From NCBI RefSeq assembly GCF_001540865.1, contig NC_033631.1:2235935-2299934 (forward strand): a stretch of 64,000 bases of DNA. The letters run 5' to 3'. Positions 35,250 through 46,757 of this stretch are shown piece after piece; the first letter of the stretch is position 1; each line of letters opens with the position of its first letter. The stretch is from Ananas comosus. Lineage: Eukaryota > Streptophyta > Magnoliopsida > Poales > Bromeliaceae. The position numbers and the translations under genes were made by a program. The notes beneath the pieces are model-generated. The model saw only the letters and a program-made list of their open reading frames with translations. It searched no databases and was not told where the DNA came from.

Positions 35250-36864
35250 TCGCACTCTTGACTATAAATTATTTTATTTATTTATATGTACTTATAGATT
35301 GACTACTAACCTTCAAGTTAGTGACTCCATGTTGATTTGAATTTATATTATATTTTATCTAATTAAAAATATAACCAATTTATGCCTACATTTTATTGTA
35401 TATAAAATAAAGCGAATAAAAATGGAATTCATAGGCTTAAAGATAAGAAAAGAGCGATACTAACTAACCATTCAATGCCGAACAGCTCTAACGTCATGGT
35501 TGTAACGCCGCTAATTAATATGGTATGGTGTACAATAGGATGCCTCACTCGGATACTAAGATTTTAATATCTCATGTTAATTTTGTGTAGTACCCCGTAT
35601 CCCTTTTATCTTTAGAAGGCTATCCTCTTCTCCCTTAAATTTTCTCTCAATATTTATTCTTCCCTCTCTCCACTTCTAACGGCACGCTTATCAAACTGCA
35701 TGATGGTTTAAATATGTTAGAGGCACGAAGGGTATTATACTCCTAACAGTACAGTAGCCCTACTCTCTCTCTCTATATATATAGGCGCTAGGGGCTAATT
35801 ATATCTCTTAGAGTTTAGAGGCCCTTCGTACTCGTAGTTATATGACTGAGTTGGTTTCCCGCGATCGACGATCCACTCTGTTAAATATGATGCGCGAAAT
35901 ATTGAAATTTTAAAAATAAATTTTTGTAATTTTTCGAAATCATACATAAAATCCTTCAGAGGCGAGCATTAAAATTGAAACGTCAAAATCGAACGACATC
36001 CTAAAACATGGATGATCGATCTTCAATTTAAGATCAGGTTATTGATTTTTTTATCTAGATATGAATAAATTTTCTATAACAAATTCAACATATTCCGATT
36101 CTTTATATGTTAAACTAGCAATATCTCATACCCGCGGTAAAATTGCATTTTTGAGCTTTTGATTGCTAAGGTAAATGATAATCGAAAAATTATGCAATTT
36201 GAATTTTTGAAGTTGAAATATCGAGAATAATGTTAACGGTAGGATCGTCGACTTCGGAAGCTTCTATCATGAAAACACTTATAGTAAGAGAGCAATCGTC
36301 TCACAAGAGTATAGTAGCCGGACTCTATATATAATATATATATTATATATATATGAGTCATACTGGGAACTACTATCTGATAGCAGCAAGCGTTTGGTGC
36401 TACAATTTTGTGCCGTTAGACTTTATACACATTAACACTTTCACGCGCGTTAATTTCCCTATTAAAAACAATAAACTCACTCAACTTAGGGGACGCCATA
36501 TACATCCAACGCGTAACATCGTTTTCATCAAGGCGCCTAGAAATACCTAATAGTTCATCCAATAATTTGGTGCTATTGTAGTATTCCAGGCTAGGTATAT
36601 ATTATTATATATATATAGAGGATGAATGATCGCTGTCTGCAACTTTTTGACCATGGTGGATCAAAAATTATACGGTTTGGGATATATATATATATATATA
36701 TAGAGAGTAAGAGAAGAGAGAGAGAAGAGAGAGAGGAGAGAGAAGCAGAGAGTGAGCTACTATGCTATCCGGAAGCATGAGCCTTCCGTGCTTCCAGCTC
36801 GTTTCATTTGCGACTACTTTCGAATCGTCCGATCGCCCCGTTAAACTGTGATGTAGAGTATTTG

Positions 36865-36889
36865 NNNNNNNNNNNNNNNNNNNNNNNNN
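36865..36889. other. Assembly gap of 25 N
   Basis: The gap cuts a hairpin-ended MITE just after TAGAGTATTTG. The sequence after the gap starts in a different MITE. Confidence 1.
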
Positions 36890-37355
36890 TTATAATATAT
36901 ATTATATATAATGAGTCCGATCATGGAATTACTATCGATAGCAGCAAGCGTTTTGGTGCTATCAAGTTTTGCTTGCGTTTAAGATTTAACACATTAACTA
37001 TTTTCATCCGTTAGATTATACTATTAAACAATAACTCACTAACTCCTAGGGACCCATATCATCCTAACCGTACATCTTTTCATCAAGGGCTATATAAAAC
37101 CTTAATAGCCACCAATAATTTGTGCTATTGATAGTATCCAGGGCTACGTATATATATATATATTATATATATTATATATATAATATATATAATATAATAT
37201 TATATATATATAGAGAGAGAGAGAGAGACGAGATGTGCCATAATCAGACGTTTTCTAACGACAAGAGAGAATACAATGAAGAGGAGAGAGAGAGATCTGA
37301 TGCCCCGCTACTCCAACTTTTTTGACCATTGGATTCAATAAATTATACGGTCTGG

Positions 37356-37414
<59 letters not shown>

Positions 37415-38600
37415 AGAGAGGAGAAGGAGAGACCGCTAAGCGTCCAGGGAGTCAGTCGTCCACAGTCTTACGAACGGGGGGAGAGAGAGTGAGTGAGGCC
37501 TACTATGGCTATCGGAAGCACGGAGCCTTCCGGCTTCCAGCTCATTTTCGATGTTAGCGACTTCGAATCGTCAATCGGCTCGTTAAACTTGATCGTTGAG
37601 AGTTTTGTGAAGTACCTAGACAATAAATTTTATATTGTCGATGGTAGGTCAGGTTGCCCTTACCGCCGTGACGAATTGGTGCTTCAGAGAGATCAGTACA
37701 AATTTTAAATGGCCGTAGCTGAGCGGTGTTTGCAGAAGGTTTAATGCGCGTTACGGAAATTCCGAATCGAGCGTCGAAGTGTGTGATGAGGAAGAAGAGT
37801 TCTTTATGACTATATATAAAACAGAATCAATGATCTTTGATAAAGATCGTAATGTCATATATTACATTTTTGTAAGCATTTTTATTTTCAGCCGTTGATT
37901 TGAGCCCTTCGTTCACTAGGCAAATTGATATCGCAAAATTCATAAAATTTATTTTCTTAGTACTTCAATACTCTAGATCAAGCTTCTTCTTAAACCGGCG
38001 GGGAATGGGGTACATACTAACCACCCCATTTCCGCTTCTCGATCATCCTGTCGATCGACGATTCGAAAAGTCGCAACATCGGAAAACGAGCTGGAAGCAC
38101 ACAACGGCTCCGTGCTCTCGATACATAGTAGCCCTCAAAAAAACTCTATATTTAATATATAGAGTCCGCCACGTTACTATAATAGCCACAAAGCTTGGAT
38201 GCCCTACCCAAGTTTTTCTGCCGATTAGATCGTACCTTTGATCATTGTTCACCGTTGTAGATCATACTATTTAACCACCACAACACTCAACCTTAAGGAC
38301 CCACATCATCCTACCGGACATCTGCTTTAATCCAAGGCTAAAACTTGGAGCACTAAACTTGGTGCCTATTAATGCATAGTAGCCCTAGTTCTATATATAT
38401 ATTAGTAGTGTAGAGCCTACTATGCTATCTGAAAGTTATAGAGGATCCTGATCTCCAACATTTTTGACCATTGCGCATAAAAAATTATTACGGTTGGGAA
38501 TGATTGCGTTCCCCCCAGAATGCATGAAAATATTGATGTTATGCAATCCGCTTTGGTATTACTCATTAAAGTTTTCAATCCCTTGCTATCTAATTTGTTG

Positions 38601-40165
38601 TCCTATTTTTTTGTTAGATCACTTCTATTCGTTTTTCTAGATGATACTTATCAATCTCATAGATCGCAAAATTGCTTACGTCACCTACATTACCGCTAGG
38701 GATTCGACCCTAATCATTCTAATAGGGCCCACCTATGACCATTTAGCAATTTTTATAATTCCTATCAGCTATGCACAAGTTCTCTACTTCCCACGAAATC
38801 GTCCAATATACTGTTCAAATATAGATTTTATGCATTGTAGTGTATAACCAAAAATTAGTGCACTCACGAGCAACCGTGGGTCGTACACAGGAACCATCAT
38901 AAATGTTAAGATAGGAAAGAGCACTCTAAATAAGGTTGAACGCGCCACAAATAAGACCTAAATTTTTCTCTTTATTACTGATAATCAATTTGCCAAGATA
39001 TTAGCTAACTCATCACGTTTTCACTCCTCACATAGGTGATTTCCAAGCAACAAAAAACCTTCAAGATTATGTTCGTCAGGTACTTGTAATGCCACCTTTA
39101 TAATAAGGCTCAAAAGGACTAGTTGGGATTATAAACGGAATGTGTCGTCAAACTTTTAGATGTAGGATGTTAATGCGAAATAATATGAGGCACAACATCT
39201 ATTTAAGAGTAGTTAGAGTTGTTGAATTTTTTTCCCCTATTTCAAGCTTTTCCAAGAATTTCTGGCGGGTGGCCTTTGTTTTTCTTCTCTGTGTCCGGTA
39301 GCTTGTGTTGAATAGCTATATACATGTATCTAACGGAAAATTACGCAAATGACCCGAAAAGCATGAACTCGACATCGCCCTTCGCCTCTTCGCTGGCCGG
39401 AGGAACTAAAAAAGGCAATTCGACTTACTTAGTAGCGCTCTCTTTCATAAGTCTTGGTGCTTTCCTACAAGCACCTATATGCCCGCACTCTCTTCTCCTC
39501 TCTTCGTTCATACTTCAGTCCCTCGCATCTCTACGTTCTCTCTCTCTCCCTCTCTGAATTCAAACCAATGCAACTCAACTTATGTTACAATCAGTTTTAT
39601 ATATCGAATAACCTCATAAACTGATATACTCATATATATAATATATTAGAGTATGTAACTTGTAACCATAGAGGAATAGTATTACTAACGTCTCGGGTAG
39701 TAAGACCTGACGTCTCGTGTTGTCTGTTTTACTGCTCGCGAGTTGTGTTTCGTGATGATAGATTGAAGCAATTCGAGAGAGAGAGTGAGAGCAAAATTCT
39801 AGTATTGAGATTCTGAACTCGATTACAATGGCATCTCTGAATTATATTCGATTCCAGTTTTGAATGAAAAAAACAGAAAGGGATAAACAATGTTCTTTCC
39901 TGCTAGATTTGGAGTATGTCTCTATAAAATAACCGGGAAATAAGACCATATTAAACTAATGATCATCTATGAAATCCAGATTTCAGGCACCTTCATATGT
40001 TTTATATATCCTATCTAGTAATATTGGGAAAAATGACTTTATGGTGGGCAAATATACAAAAATGAATTCTTTCTTTAAAAAATTGAGTTGATGTTATGCG
40101 TTATTTATCGTAATAAGTAATACAAGTAAAGTAATAAAGTATGCTATAAACCTATACTTGAATCT
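38601..40165. other. Unassigned stretch without recognised repeats
   Basis: The sequence matches nothing else in the window. ORFs of 68 codons (38,641-38,847) and 77 codons (39,324-39,557) are present. The second is Ser-rich with a hydrophobic C-terminal half and a CT-rich end, but has no known motif. Pieces near 38,830-38,900 look like decayed retroelement sequence. I see no gene here. Confidence 0.3.
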
Positions 40166-40169
40166 TATT

Positions 40170-40607
40170 TTTCCCTCTGAGTACCTAGAAAATAAATTTT
40201 ATTATTTTTCGATATCATTTGCCTAGTGATCGAATGGGCTCAAAATCAACAAATTTTAATGGCCGTAGTGAGCCGTTTGCAAGTTTAATGGTGTAGAAAT
40301 ATCCAAATCACGTCAAATTTTGATAGAAAATTCTTTATACTATATAAAACAAGATCAATATCTTTGATTTAAAATCTTAATGTCATATTATTACATTTTG
40401 TAAGATTTTTATTTTCAGCCGTTGATTTTGAGCCCCTTCGTTCACTAGGCAAATGATATCGTAAAATCATAAAATTTATTTTCTAGGTACTTCAAATACT
40501 CTAGATCAAGTTTAACGGAGTCGATCGACGATTCGAAAGTCGCAACATCGAAAACGAGCTGGAAGCACACAAGGCTCCGTGCTTCCGATAGCATAGTAGC
40601 CTCACTC
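40170..40607. mobile_element. Hairpin-ended MITE, long class (GGAAGCAC type), left-truncated
   Basis: It contains the interior 'tttttcgatatcatttgcc', 'cgttcactaggcaaatgatatcg', CGATCGACGATTCGAAAGTC and the right end GGAAGCAC-ACAAGGCTCC-GTGCTTCC, then CATAGTAGCCTCACTCTATA. The left end is missing. Confidence 0.7.
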
Positions 40608-40625
40608 TATATATATATATATATA

Positions 40626-40857
40626 GAGTCCGGCCACTATACTATTAATAGCACAAAGCACTTGGTGCTACCAAGTTTTCTGCCATTAGATCTACCTTTT
40701 TGATCATTTTCACCCGTTAGATCATACTATTTAACCAACCACCCACTCAACCTTAAGGGACCCACATCATCCTAACCGCACATCTCTTAATCCAATGGCT
40801 AAAAACTTGGTAGCACTAATGACTTGGTGCTATTAATAGCATAGTAGCCTAGTTCTA
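40626..40857. mobile_element. Hairpin-ended MITE, short class (CACTTGGTGCT type)
   Basis: The left end GAGTCCGGCCACTATACTAT leads into TAATAGCACAAAGCACTTGG; the right end carries TAGCACTAATGACTTGGTGC then TATTAATAGCATAGTAGCC. The interior has 'acccgttagatcatactat', 'cccactcaacctt' and 'cacatcatcctaaccgcaca'. (TA)n flanks the left end. Confidence 0.75.
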
Positions 40858-40944
40858 NCCTAACCGCACATCTCTTAATCCAATGGCTAAAAACTTGGTA
40901 GCACTAATGACTTGGTGCTATTAATAGCATAGTAGCCTAGTTCT
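40773..40944 (+). repeat. 85-bp duplication around a single N (likely contig-join artefact)
   Basis: The sequence starting CCTAACCGCACATCTCTTAA and ending CCTAGTTCTA occurs twice in identical form, directly before and directly after the N at 40,858. Identity of the two copies plus the N points to two contigs joined without removing their overlap. Confidence 0.8.
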
Positions 40945-40964
40945 ATATATATATATAGTGTAGA

Positions 40965-41483
40965 GCTACTATGCTATCGAAAGTATAGAGGATCTGATGC
41001 TTCCAACATTTTGACCATTGGATAAAAAATTATACGGTTGGGATGATTGCGGTCCCCCCAGAATGAATATTGGCTCCCTTATACTCATAAGTTTTCAACC
41101 CTTAGATTTATTCCATTAATCATTTTCATCCGTTAGATCATACTATTCAACCAACTACCCACTCAACCCTAGGGGACCACTATCATTCTAAGTAGGGACC
41201 ACCATCATTCTAACCACACATCCCATCAATCAACTGTTAAAAATTTATGAGTACAAGGGGGTCTATACTGATAAGAGTATAGTAGCCCCAAGTCATTGGT
41301 ACTTGTAAGCTTTCGGCCCTTGGATTAAAGGATGTGCAGTTATGATGATATAGGCCCCTTAGGGTTAAGTGGGTAGCTTGTTGAATAGTATAATCTAACG
41401 GATAAAAATGACCAAAGGCATAGATCTAACAGTAAAAAATTTACAAGCACCAAGTACTTGGTGCTTTTACAAGCACCATAGCC

Positions 41484-41487
<4 letters not shown>
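40965..41487. mobile_element. Two short-class hairpin-ended MITEs in tandem
   Basis: The first runs from TAGAGCTACTATGCTATCGA to GAGTATAGTAGCCCC (about 41,286) and carries a partly duplicated interior ('gggaccactatcattctaa', 'gggaccaccatcattctaa'). The second runs to GCACCATAGCCGAACTC (41,487) and has AAGCACCAAG-TA-CTTGGTGCTT, a perfect 10-bp stem, at its right end. Confidence 0.65.

Positions 41488-41571
<84 letters not shown>
41488..41571. repeat. Compound (CT)n(TA)n microsatellite
   Basis: About 25 CT units with one interruption, then about 15 TA units, lying exactly between two hairpin-ended MITEs. Confidence 0.9.
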
Positions 41572-41573
<2 letters not shown>

Positions 41574-42113
41574 TTGAGTAGAATACTCTCGAGAGTAAAC
41601 GACGCCCGGTTTACTCTCGAGTTGTTTTGATGATGTAGAGCTTCACAATTGGAGATCGGCTGCGTTGAATTATGATCTAAACCATTTAAACTATCTAGAA
41701 ATCAAATTCACCACTTTCGATATTGTTTTATAATCCATCAGTAAATAGGAAAATGAATGGCGAAAATGATATTCTTTAAAAATGATGATAGGCGTCTTGT
41801 AATGAAGGATCAAGAGTATAGATCTTGTTTTAAATAGTTTAAAGAATTTTCTAACAAAAATTCAATTGATTTGGATATCTTTACACCGTTAAACGAGAAA
41901 ACGTCTCTTATCCACCATTAAAATTACAAATTTTGAAACCCTTTGATCATTAGGCAAATGATGTCGAAAAGATTTGAAATTTGATTTCTAAACACTTCAA
42001 GTGGTATAAATCATGTTCAACGGAGCCGATCGTCAATTTGGAAGCTCTATCATCGAAAACAACTCGAGAGTAAACGGGCTCGTTTACTCTCGAGAGTATT
42101 CTAGCTCAACTCT
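41572..42113. mobile_element. (TA)n-flanked hairpin-ended MITE, long class (CTCGAG type)
   Basis: Left end GGTTGAGTAGAATACTCTCG; right end CTCGAGAGTAAACG - GGCT - CGTTTACTCTCGAG, a perfect 14-bp stem with a 4-base loop, then TATTCTAGCTCAAC. The interior has the superfamily phrases ('tgatgatgtagagcttc', 'gatcggctgcgttgaa', 'ctatctagaaatcaaat'). TA runs sit on both sides. Confidence 0.85.
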
Positions 42114-42134
42114 CTATATATATATATATATATA

Positions 42135-42352
42135 TATAGTTGAGCTAGAATACTCTCAAAAGCACCAAGAGGGTGGTGCTTTTGAGTTTTTTGTCATTTT
42201 ATGGAGAGATACAAGATTGGGATGATGGTGGTAGCTAGTGGTAGCTGGAGTAGTGTTTAATCCAAGGGCTATTAGTAATCAAGGAATAAATCGAAGGGCT
42301 AAAAACCTAGAAGCACCAAGGGGTTAGTGCTTCTAAAAGTATTCTAGCTCAA
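42135..42352. mobile_element. Hairpin-ended MITE, short class (CTCAAAAGCACC type)
   Basis: The left end AGTTGAGCTAGAATACTCTC contains the stem CTCAAAAGCACC ... GGTGCTTTTGAG (12 bp, perfect); the right end is AGTATTCTAGCTCAATTC. The outer GTTGAGCTAGAATACT matches the end of the neighbouring long-class element in inverted form. Confidence 0.75.
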
Positions 42353-42356
42353 TTCT

Positions 42357-43188
42357 TGTTGGAAAAACTTTCTAATCTTTTATTACAATATTCTTTAAAA
42401 ACATCTGGAAAATTCAATTACAGGTTTAGGAAAATCCCGAAACGAAATTAAATAAAAAATACAGTAAAGAAAAGGTTTAGATATGGCCTGTGGATCGAGG
42501 CGTGGAGAGCACTATCCTAGAAGCGAAATTGCCCCTCCACGTGCGAGGTTTCCCTGCAATTACTCCTAGCGATACAATTACCACGTTCTACCTCGTCAGC
42601 ACACTTCCAAGGTGGCGCAAGACAAACCCAACCAGTTTCAGATCCAGCAAAAGAAAACTTGGCGAAAATCCAGAAAGTAGAAAAAGACGAGAGGCTTTAG
42701 GTATGCTCTGGTTATTTGTTAACTCGTGTAACCTCGCCCCATATTTATAACCTAGGCGAGAATCTTACTTCAACACGTCAAATCCGTGTATAACAAGATA
42801 AGCCTAAGATTATACGGATAAAGATTAGGATTAGGATCAGTAAAAAGATAAGTATTAAAATAAAGATAAAACCGACAAAATAAAATAAACCGGGTGTTTG
42901 GATGGACCGCACGCGCCACCGCCGGCCCGGCCCGGCTCGTGCTCGTGCCGTGCGTGCATGTATATAAACGAGAGCATAACTCTCATTTTCTTCGAAGCAA
43001 CTAGCTTGAGAATAAAGCAATATATAAAAACAATAAAGACCCTTTTGGTTTCCAATGTGGAACTAAACATCTCATATGGATATTTTAAGTTGGGCTCCCA
43101 AGAGGCCCATTAACAATTATTGGGCTCCTCAAGTGGTTTTAATAAGTTTTAAATTACAAAACCCAATAAAATCCAATAATACTTAATC
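42357..43188 (-). mobile_element. LTR-like fragment (possibly Ty1/copia)
   Basis: On the minus strand it ends TTAGAAAGTTTTTCCAACA (42,357-42,375) and contains TATA-like GGTTATAAATATGGGG (about 42,739-42,754) and GTTTATATACATGC (about 42,957-42,970). Short inverted phrases around GGGCTC/GAGCCC near 43,093-43,129 are typical of plant LTR sequence. The 5' end is cut by or merges into the neighbouring solo LTR. ORFs here are not convincing. Class is a guess from the TG...CA form and size. Confidence 0.4.
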
Positions 43189-45406
43189 TGTCACGCCCGG
43201 ATTACTCGTTCCCCGGGCACGCCGACAAATCCACCGTATACAAAAAAAAAATTTTCTGTATACGAAGCGATAGCTGTACGTGTAAAACATACAATACTAC
43301 AAACAGTAGTATAGAGCTGCTAGAAGAACCAGTAACCAAATAAACCGAGTTCCATATACATACGCCAAATCCAAGATATAAAACTACTCGCACTGGCGAG
43401 TTAAATATATGTATGTACATGAACTTCAAACAAAAACAAATATCTGCTGTAGGGGCACCTCTAGCTCGGCTCGTCGGGTAGGGCTCTAACTCGCGACGCC
43501 CTTGCCTCGATCCTGATCAGCAACAGCAGCAGCCGAAGACAATGGCTCTGCAAAAATGGGGTAACAACAGGGCGTGAGAACTACTGTAAAAACAAGTAGT
43601 CCTCAATGGGTGCCGCCCTCAACATCATCGGTCCACCGACTAAGTCTACAGAAGGGAGCAAAGGTAGTAATAAATGCTGGAATAAAATCTACAGCTACCA
43701 TTTATTACACTATCATGCTCTAAGCTGACCTACTGTAGTAATGTCAATCCTGACCCAATCTCTTTAGGGACTGTAAATATATCCGTCCCAGTGACTGTGA
43801 ACACACCCGTCCCGCGCAGTTGAGACTATTCAGGTACCTCCACACTATCCAGTCCGTGGAGAGCAAGTCTAACCGGCATGAATGACACCAACGCGAAAGC
43901 ACAACGCCCGTCTCGGGAGTGGCACTCGTGGGAGCTACCCAACCGAGTATGCAGCGTATATCTGTCGAGCTCAATCAGGCTCTCTCAAGCCAAAGTCCAA
44001 GTAACCAACACTAACTGGTCTAACAACCCATAGTCACGTGCCCTCGGCACAATCCGACTCTAAAAAGGCGATGTGGGTCCACCGTCTACCCCGACGGCAC
44101 CCAACAGCCCAGAACAGCCTGAACGCTACTGTAAAAATACACTCGGCATCCCAACATGAGCATAACTGAAAGCTAAACTACCTAAAGTATCCGCCGCTTC
44201 GATAGTGTGACGATACAAAATTACAACGGCTTCTAGAGCTAAATCAGATAGTGCAAACAGGTGACAGATCCAAACCGCTGGTTTTCTCCTAATTTAATTT
44301 TCAAGTCCAACATGTATAGTTTAACTAAATTCCACACATGCCTCAAATTCAGATTTCAGCCAATACGCTACTCAATGAATTTAAGCGAGTACGAAGTATA
44401 AACAATCGGAAGCTATACATGTTTACTAATATTCACTTAGGAGTAAACCCGATAAAAACCCACCTCAAAGGCTAATCCCAGGCAGTGAAGAAGGTCACCG
44501 GAGTCCCTGCCAAGCTCCGCGCAACCCAACGAACCAGCTACAACAACACTCCACGGATCTAGACATAGAAACCCACAATAAACACCAATTCTGCTCAAAA
44601 CAACAGCAGTAGAGTGGAATAGAGTTTCGACCAAGCTAACCTTTACCAAAATCAACAATCTTGGGCTTCATGGATTCCTCTCGAAGTTCTGTATCCAACG
44701 AACCAAGTCTCCCTGCAATCCGACTCTCCTACGTCGCACACGAGCTGAAACGCCCATGGTCGACGCAGGAAATCTGCGAAACAGCATCCTTGAGCTTGGA
44801 AGTGATAAAGACTTGCCATAGTTGGAGGAATTGATGAATATCTCACCTCAACAGCGACTCTAACACTGGCGCGACATTGAGAACGGCGCAAATGCACCCT
44901 CACCCGGCCTCCTCGCGATGCTACGGCAACAAACGCGTGCTCGAACGGCTCCGCGGCACAATGTCGGCGACGAAATACTCCACCCGAGCTCCTCCACGAT
45001 TGGTCTAGCTAGAGGGAGAAAAGGAAGCAAGCAAAATCTCCTCTCAGCTCTCCCTCACACCTGTAAATAGTAAGGGAGTATGTGGGTGACACAAACAAGG
45101 TGAGAAAAGACCCAATTGCCCTCTCACCTACCCTAGTGTACCGGTACACGGGCTCACGTACCGGTACAAGAAGCCAACCCGAGAGCAGTCTGCGCGCAGC
45201 CTGTACAGTGTACCGATACACCGTGCTTGCTGTACCGGTACAGCAAGCAGAGAAACCTACTATTTGCAGATTCTCTTGTTAAGTGCTGCTCTCGCGTCGC
45301 CTAAAGTCCGTTTTGCATCTATTTCGCGCTAACCTGACTCGGACTTGTCCCAATACTCTCCAGAGCTGTCGGCAAGCCTCAACCGCCAAACACCAGGGAT
45401 CTCACA
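43189..45406 (-). mobile_element. Solo LTR, family beta, copy 2
   Basis: Minus-strand LTR from TGTGAGATCCCTGGTGTTTG (at 45,406) to CCGGGCGTGACA (at 43,189), 2,218 bp. Landmarks match copies 1 and 3: 'ctctggagagtattgggacaagtc', 'gggcggcacccattgaggac' and GTATACGGTGGATTTGTCGG. No primer site lies beyond the 3' end and no polypurine tract beyond the 5' end, so it is a solo LTR. The flanks do not show a clean 5-bp duplication. ORFs inside it are not conserved genes. Confidence 0.75.
45135..45245. repeat. GTACCGGTAC palindrome cluster in LTR beta-2
   Basis: TGTACCGGTACA, CGTACCGGTACA, TGTACCGATACA and TGTACCGGTACA occur within about 110 bp, 160-270 bp from the 5' end of the LTR. Copy 1 keeps only one such site (24,871-24,880); copy 3 has many. 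Confidence 0.85.
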
Positions 45407-45811
45407 GCTTATGTAATTAAATTACACACAAAAATATCGTCAACAAAAAATTTAGCTATACAGTCAAATTCTCAGTCCTCACAATGGGTGAGCATGCAAA
45501 TATGCATCCAAATTTATTGGCCTACAGGAAAATTCAAAAATTTACATTGACATCAATGGAGCAGGAAATTATGACATTGTCCTTAATTAGGTTGTAACAT
45601 CTTAGATACAAAATACAATAGGTCCTATACAAGTATCTATTAACAAAGACTTTCCGGTGAAAGCAATAGATTTAGCTGTGTATCTTGGTTCGATGTAGTA
45701 GAAAGTGCTACAACCATAAATAATTATTTAGTTACATATAATTAAAAACCATANAGGGCCGAAAACTTACAAGTACCAATGACTTGGTACTTTTAAAAGC
45801 ATAGGAGCTCA

Positions 45812-45852
<41 letters not shown>

Positions 45853-45894
45853 CTTGTACAACTAATGAAAAGGTACTCTGCCTTATTCCTCATA
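45407..45894. other. Unassigned sequence with the end of a short-class MITE
   Basis: 45,407-45,753 matches nothing else here. After the N at 45,754, 'agggccgaaaacttacaagtaccaatgacttgg' and AGCATAGGAGCTCAATTATA form the right end of a short-class MITE, followed by a (TA)n(CA)n microsatellite (45,816-45,852). Confidence 0.4.
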
Positions 45895-46757
45895 TCCTTG
45901 TTATATGCTCTACTTCTAGTACATTTAACTCTCTTAACTTTTTGGGTCTACTCACTGCACAAAATATTATAGCGAGTTATAAGTTATAGTCCTATTGTAT
46001 TATATATATATGATTATTCCAAATCTTAAGGGTGTCACATTCCTCCCCCATTTATGCCTTGATGTCTTCGTCAAGCACAAGCACACTCACAAGCACCAGG
46101 TGATGTGAGACTCGTCTTATTAGCCTCAGTAAACCTTGCGTGGAGTTGCACTCTACTCATAATGATCGTCATCCGAGAAAACTCGCTCTACTCACTGTAT
46201 GACCCTGACTCTACTAAGACTCATCTTACACTTCTGGCTGGTGCTTGGCTCTTATACCAACTGTGATGCCCTACTTCATCGGGGGGTCATATATCCTAAA
46301 ACTATTCCAACCCTAGCACGCTTAATTAACCTCTTAAGTCTAACCACTACTCAAAATACTATATAGCCTAGTCAAAGGGTTTAATCCTATTATGTACTTA
46401 GAATCTCAATTCTGTCCTTTTTTAGTCCTGTCATTCTCATCAAATTCGGACACATGCACAAGTACAAGGCGATGTGAGACCAGTCTCGCTAGTCTTAGTC
46501 GATCTTATGGAGAGCCGCGCTCTACCTATAATGGTCAACACTCATCTCATACTTGTTACTGGTACTTGGCTCCGATACTAATTATGAAGCCCCACTTTCA
46601 AGAAGAGGTCATCCATTCTAAAATTACTTTAGTTCTGGCATACTTAATTCTCTTAACATCTTGAATCTAACCGCCACCGAAAATGGTAGTCGAATTAAAA
46701 AATTTAACCCTATTATATTTTATATATAGAATTATTTCAAATTCTAAGGATGTCACA
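45895..46757 (-). mobile_element. Tandem TRIM retrotransposon remnant: LTR-internal-LTR-internal-LTR
   Basis: Three related LTRs (about 45,895-46,038, 46,262-46,415 and 46,583-46,757) share 'tcttaa..tctaaccactac', 'tttaatcctattat' and an end like TTCTAAGGATGTCACA. Between them lie two related internal stretches of about 170-225 bp (shared 'aaggcgatgtgagac' and 'ctctac..ataatg'). Read on the minus strand, the LTR end GGGCATCACA is followed by GTTGGTATAAGAGCC (46,248-46,262), a Met-tRNA primer site, and TGGGGGAGGAATG (46,039-46,051), a polypurine tract, precedes an LTR start TGTGACACCC. There is no coding region, as usual for TRIMs. Confidence 0.7.

Larger units (their letters stand above)
34640..38600. 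other. Indel-rich mosaic of neighbouring repeats, probably low-accuracy sequence
   Basis: Block by block it repeats other parts of the window in altered order: 34,648-34,776 matches 28,990-29,150, 34,777-34,950 matches 27,830-28,010, 34,966-35,780 matches 29,874-33,060 without the LTR, 35,786-36,327 matches 33,071-33,618, and 38,040-38,520 matches 40,515-41,060. Differences are mostly one- or two-base gains and losses, including in homopolymers, which is the pattern of uncorrected long-read sequence more than of ageing. It includes partial hairpin-ended MITEs at 36,351-36,600, 36,745-36,864, 36,908-37,148, 37,488-38,150 and 38,160-38,392. Confidence 0.65.

Noticed and set aside
39324..39557. 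77-codon ORF MYLTENYAND...
   Set aside because: No motif, a CT-repeat-like end, no TATA box or donor that convinces, and not conserved in anything recognisable.
42898..43113. ORFs in the GC-rich patch near 42.9 kb
   Set aside because: The patch reads as an LTR promoter region on the minus strand; the ORFs have no family features.
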